From: Acidithiobacillus sulfurivorans
GTDB lineage: Bacteria > Pseudomonadota > Gammaproteobacteria > Acidithiobacillales > Acidithiobacillaceae
NCBI RefSeq assembly: GCF_018853815.1
Contig: NZ_JAAOMP010000126.1
Coordinates: 1-64,000 of the forward strand
Length of the DNA stretch: 64,000 nt
Direction: 5' to 3'
Position 1 is the stretch's first letter. Every line of letters begins with the position of its first letter. Below are positions 63,179 to 64,000 of this stretch, piece after piece. The translations under genes and the position numbers were made by a program. The notes beneath the pieces were generated by a model that was not told where the DNA came from, made no database searches, and saw only the letters and a program-made list of their open reading frames with translations.

Positions 63179-63867
63179 AGTTCTTTCATCCCTTTATCCA
63201 ATGCGCGTTGTGCCGAGGCCAGTTCTTTCATCAGAAAGCCATGGGCACCCATGTGTATCTGGCAATCCTGAATCACTTCCCGGTAGGCATCCCGATAGTC
63301 GATCATCATCACCTTGCGCCGGTCCTTCCTGGTCTGGATGAAATTTTCGTCATAGTACGCCAGAAGGTCTTCCGCAAAATGACTGACCAACAGCATGGCG
63401 GCATTGGTGGCATATTCCGCCATAAAGTCCGGTCCAAAGCTGTTTGAAGCAAGAATGAATGCATCCTGTGGAAGCATTTCATCCAGCTTGCGCATCACCT
63501 TGTGTGTGGCCTTGGTCCGTTGAAGCAGCCAATCCACGGCTTCCTGATTCGTCTGTTCCGGGTATCTCTGCGCTTCACAGATCAGCACATTGGCCGCTTC
63601 GGTCAGGGCATTCATGCCGTGAAGGGTCCGCAGAAACTGGGCGCAGGGGGAAGCCAATTCATCTTCAGTGTGTTCCAGGCCGGACTGCGCAAGGTACAGG
63701 CTACCCGCCTGAATAATCGCGTCGAGCACATCTACCGGAATATCGTCGAAGTCTTGTAGCAGCAGCGCCGGACCATAGGCATTATCACTGCTTTTCGTGC
63801 GGTGGCTTTTCTTGCGCAAGGGTTTGGCGGACTTACCGCCTGCGGGGAATGGGTGAACATTACTCAT
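63175..63867 (-). CDS. Unknown 230-aa helical protein
   Basis: Soluble protein, mostly helical after a basic N-terminus (KSAKPLRKKSHRTKSSDN). Segments such as DDIPVDVLDAIIQAGSLYLAQ, DWLLQRTKATHKVMRKLDEM and MMIDYRDAYREVIQDCQIHM give no family I recognise. Coupled to the IHF/HU gene by ATGA and divergent from the SRAP gene, so it is a genuine gene of the replication module. Confidence 0.7.
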   Translation of the reverse strand: MSNVHPFPAGGKSAKPLRKKSHRTKSSDNAYGPALLLQDFDDIPVDVLDAIIQAGSLYLAQSGLEHTEDELASPCAQFLRTLHGMNALTEAANVLICEAQRYPEQTNQEAVDWLLQRTKATHKVMRKLDEMLPQDAFILASNSFGPDFMAEYATNAAMLLVSHFAEDLLAYYDENFIQTRKDRRKVMMIDYRDAYREVIQDCQIHMGAHGFLMKELASAQRALDKGMKEL

Positions 63868-63959
63868 TGCGGGAATCTATCACGATGCGGCTTCCCAGAA
63901 AATCCTGATGCTGAAAAACATGTACCATAATCCAATTAAACCCTATTTCTGAGGTGTCT

Positions 63960-64000
63960 ATGTGTGGCCGTTATGTTTTGGAACCCCGCAAGCTGGACCG
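63960..64000 (+). CDS. SRAP-domain protein (YedK/HMCES), 5' end only
   Basis: The first 13 codons read MCGRYVLEPRKLD. MCGRY with Cys2 exposed after Met removal is the invariant N-terminus of SRAP proteins, which crosslink to abasic sites in single-stranded DNA. GAGGT lies four bases before the ATG. The rest is beyond the window. SRAP genes are frequent on plasmids and islands. Confidence 0.75.
   Translation, partial: MCGRYVLEPRKLD

Overview
The window reads as a bacterial chromosome segment joined, at about 53.86 kb, to the left end of an integrated mobile element. Housekeeping content (gltBD, hemE, aroKB, pilMNOPQ, ilvBHC, psd-pssA), a two-operon Wzx/Wzy exopolysaccharide locus and an ornithine-lipid pair fit a Gram-negative proteobacterium. 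The combination recalls Acidithiobacillus-type acidophiles, but that is inference from gene content; no rRNA or other species marker is present.

Layout. 1-328: deleted IS110-family transposase remnant. 460-19932: polysaccharide locus as two divergent operons around an AT-rich gap (6471-7245). The left operon holds a WbaP-like phosphoglycosyl transferase, two GT4 glycosyltransferases and two SDR sugar-nucleotide enzymes. The right operon holds Wza lipoprotein, Wzc tyrosine kinase, Wzx flippase, four GT2 and two GT4 glycosyltransferases and a Wzy-like polymerase. A further GT4 lies convergent at 19954-21129. 21280-26702: truncated haemoglobin, ilvA, a ModE-N-type regulator, a YheT hydrolase, a small Fe-S protein and olsBA. 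26730-33658: gltB-gltD-hemE. 33765-42703: pilMNOPQ-aroK-aroB-thyX-dGTPase, with an ATGA overlap or close spacing at most joints. 42910-45856: tadA, yjbQ, an unknown gene and a MutS2-like ATPase. 45967-49262: ilvB-ilvH-ilvC followed by a hairpin terminator. 49365-52016: psd-pssA and an O-antigen-ligase-like protein. 52135-53693: small accessory genes including a HicAB toxin-antitoxin pair.

53814-64000 (continuing beyond the window): a tRNA-Arg(UCU) 3' half without its 5' half marks an attachment site. To its right lies a module with its own DNA replication enzymes: a family A DNA polymerase with an extra block in the palm/fingers region, a TOPRIM-plus-ATPase primase/helicase candidate, a protein with two membrane segments fused to a helix-turn-helix and AT-hook tail, a basic GRPR-motif protein, an IHF/HU protein, an unknown 230-aa protein and the start of an SRAP (YedK/HMCES) gene. 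Interleaved are two different repeat arrays (14 GTTACC hexamers at 55126-55403; six to seven 34-bp repeats at 62466-62700) and a long nested inverted repeat (61574-61710). No integrase, relaxase or partition ATPase is visible, so whether it is an integrated plasmid, an ICE or a phage-plasmid is open. This module is the most likely site of undescribed biology in the window.
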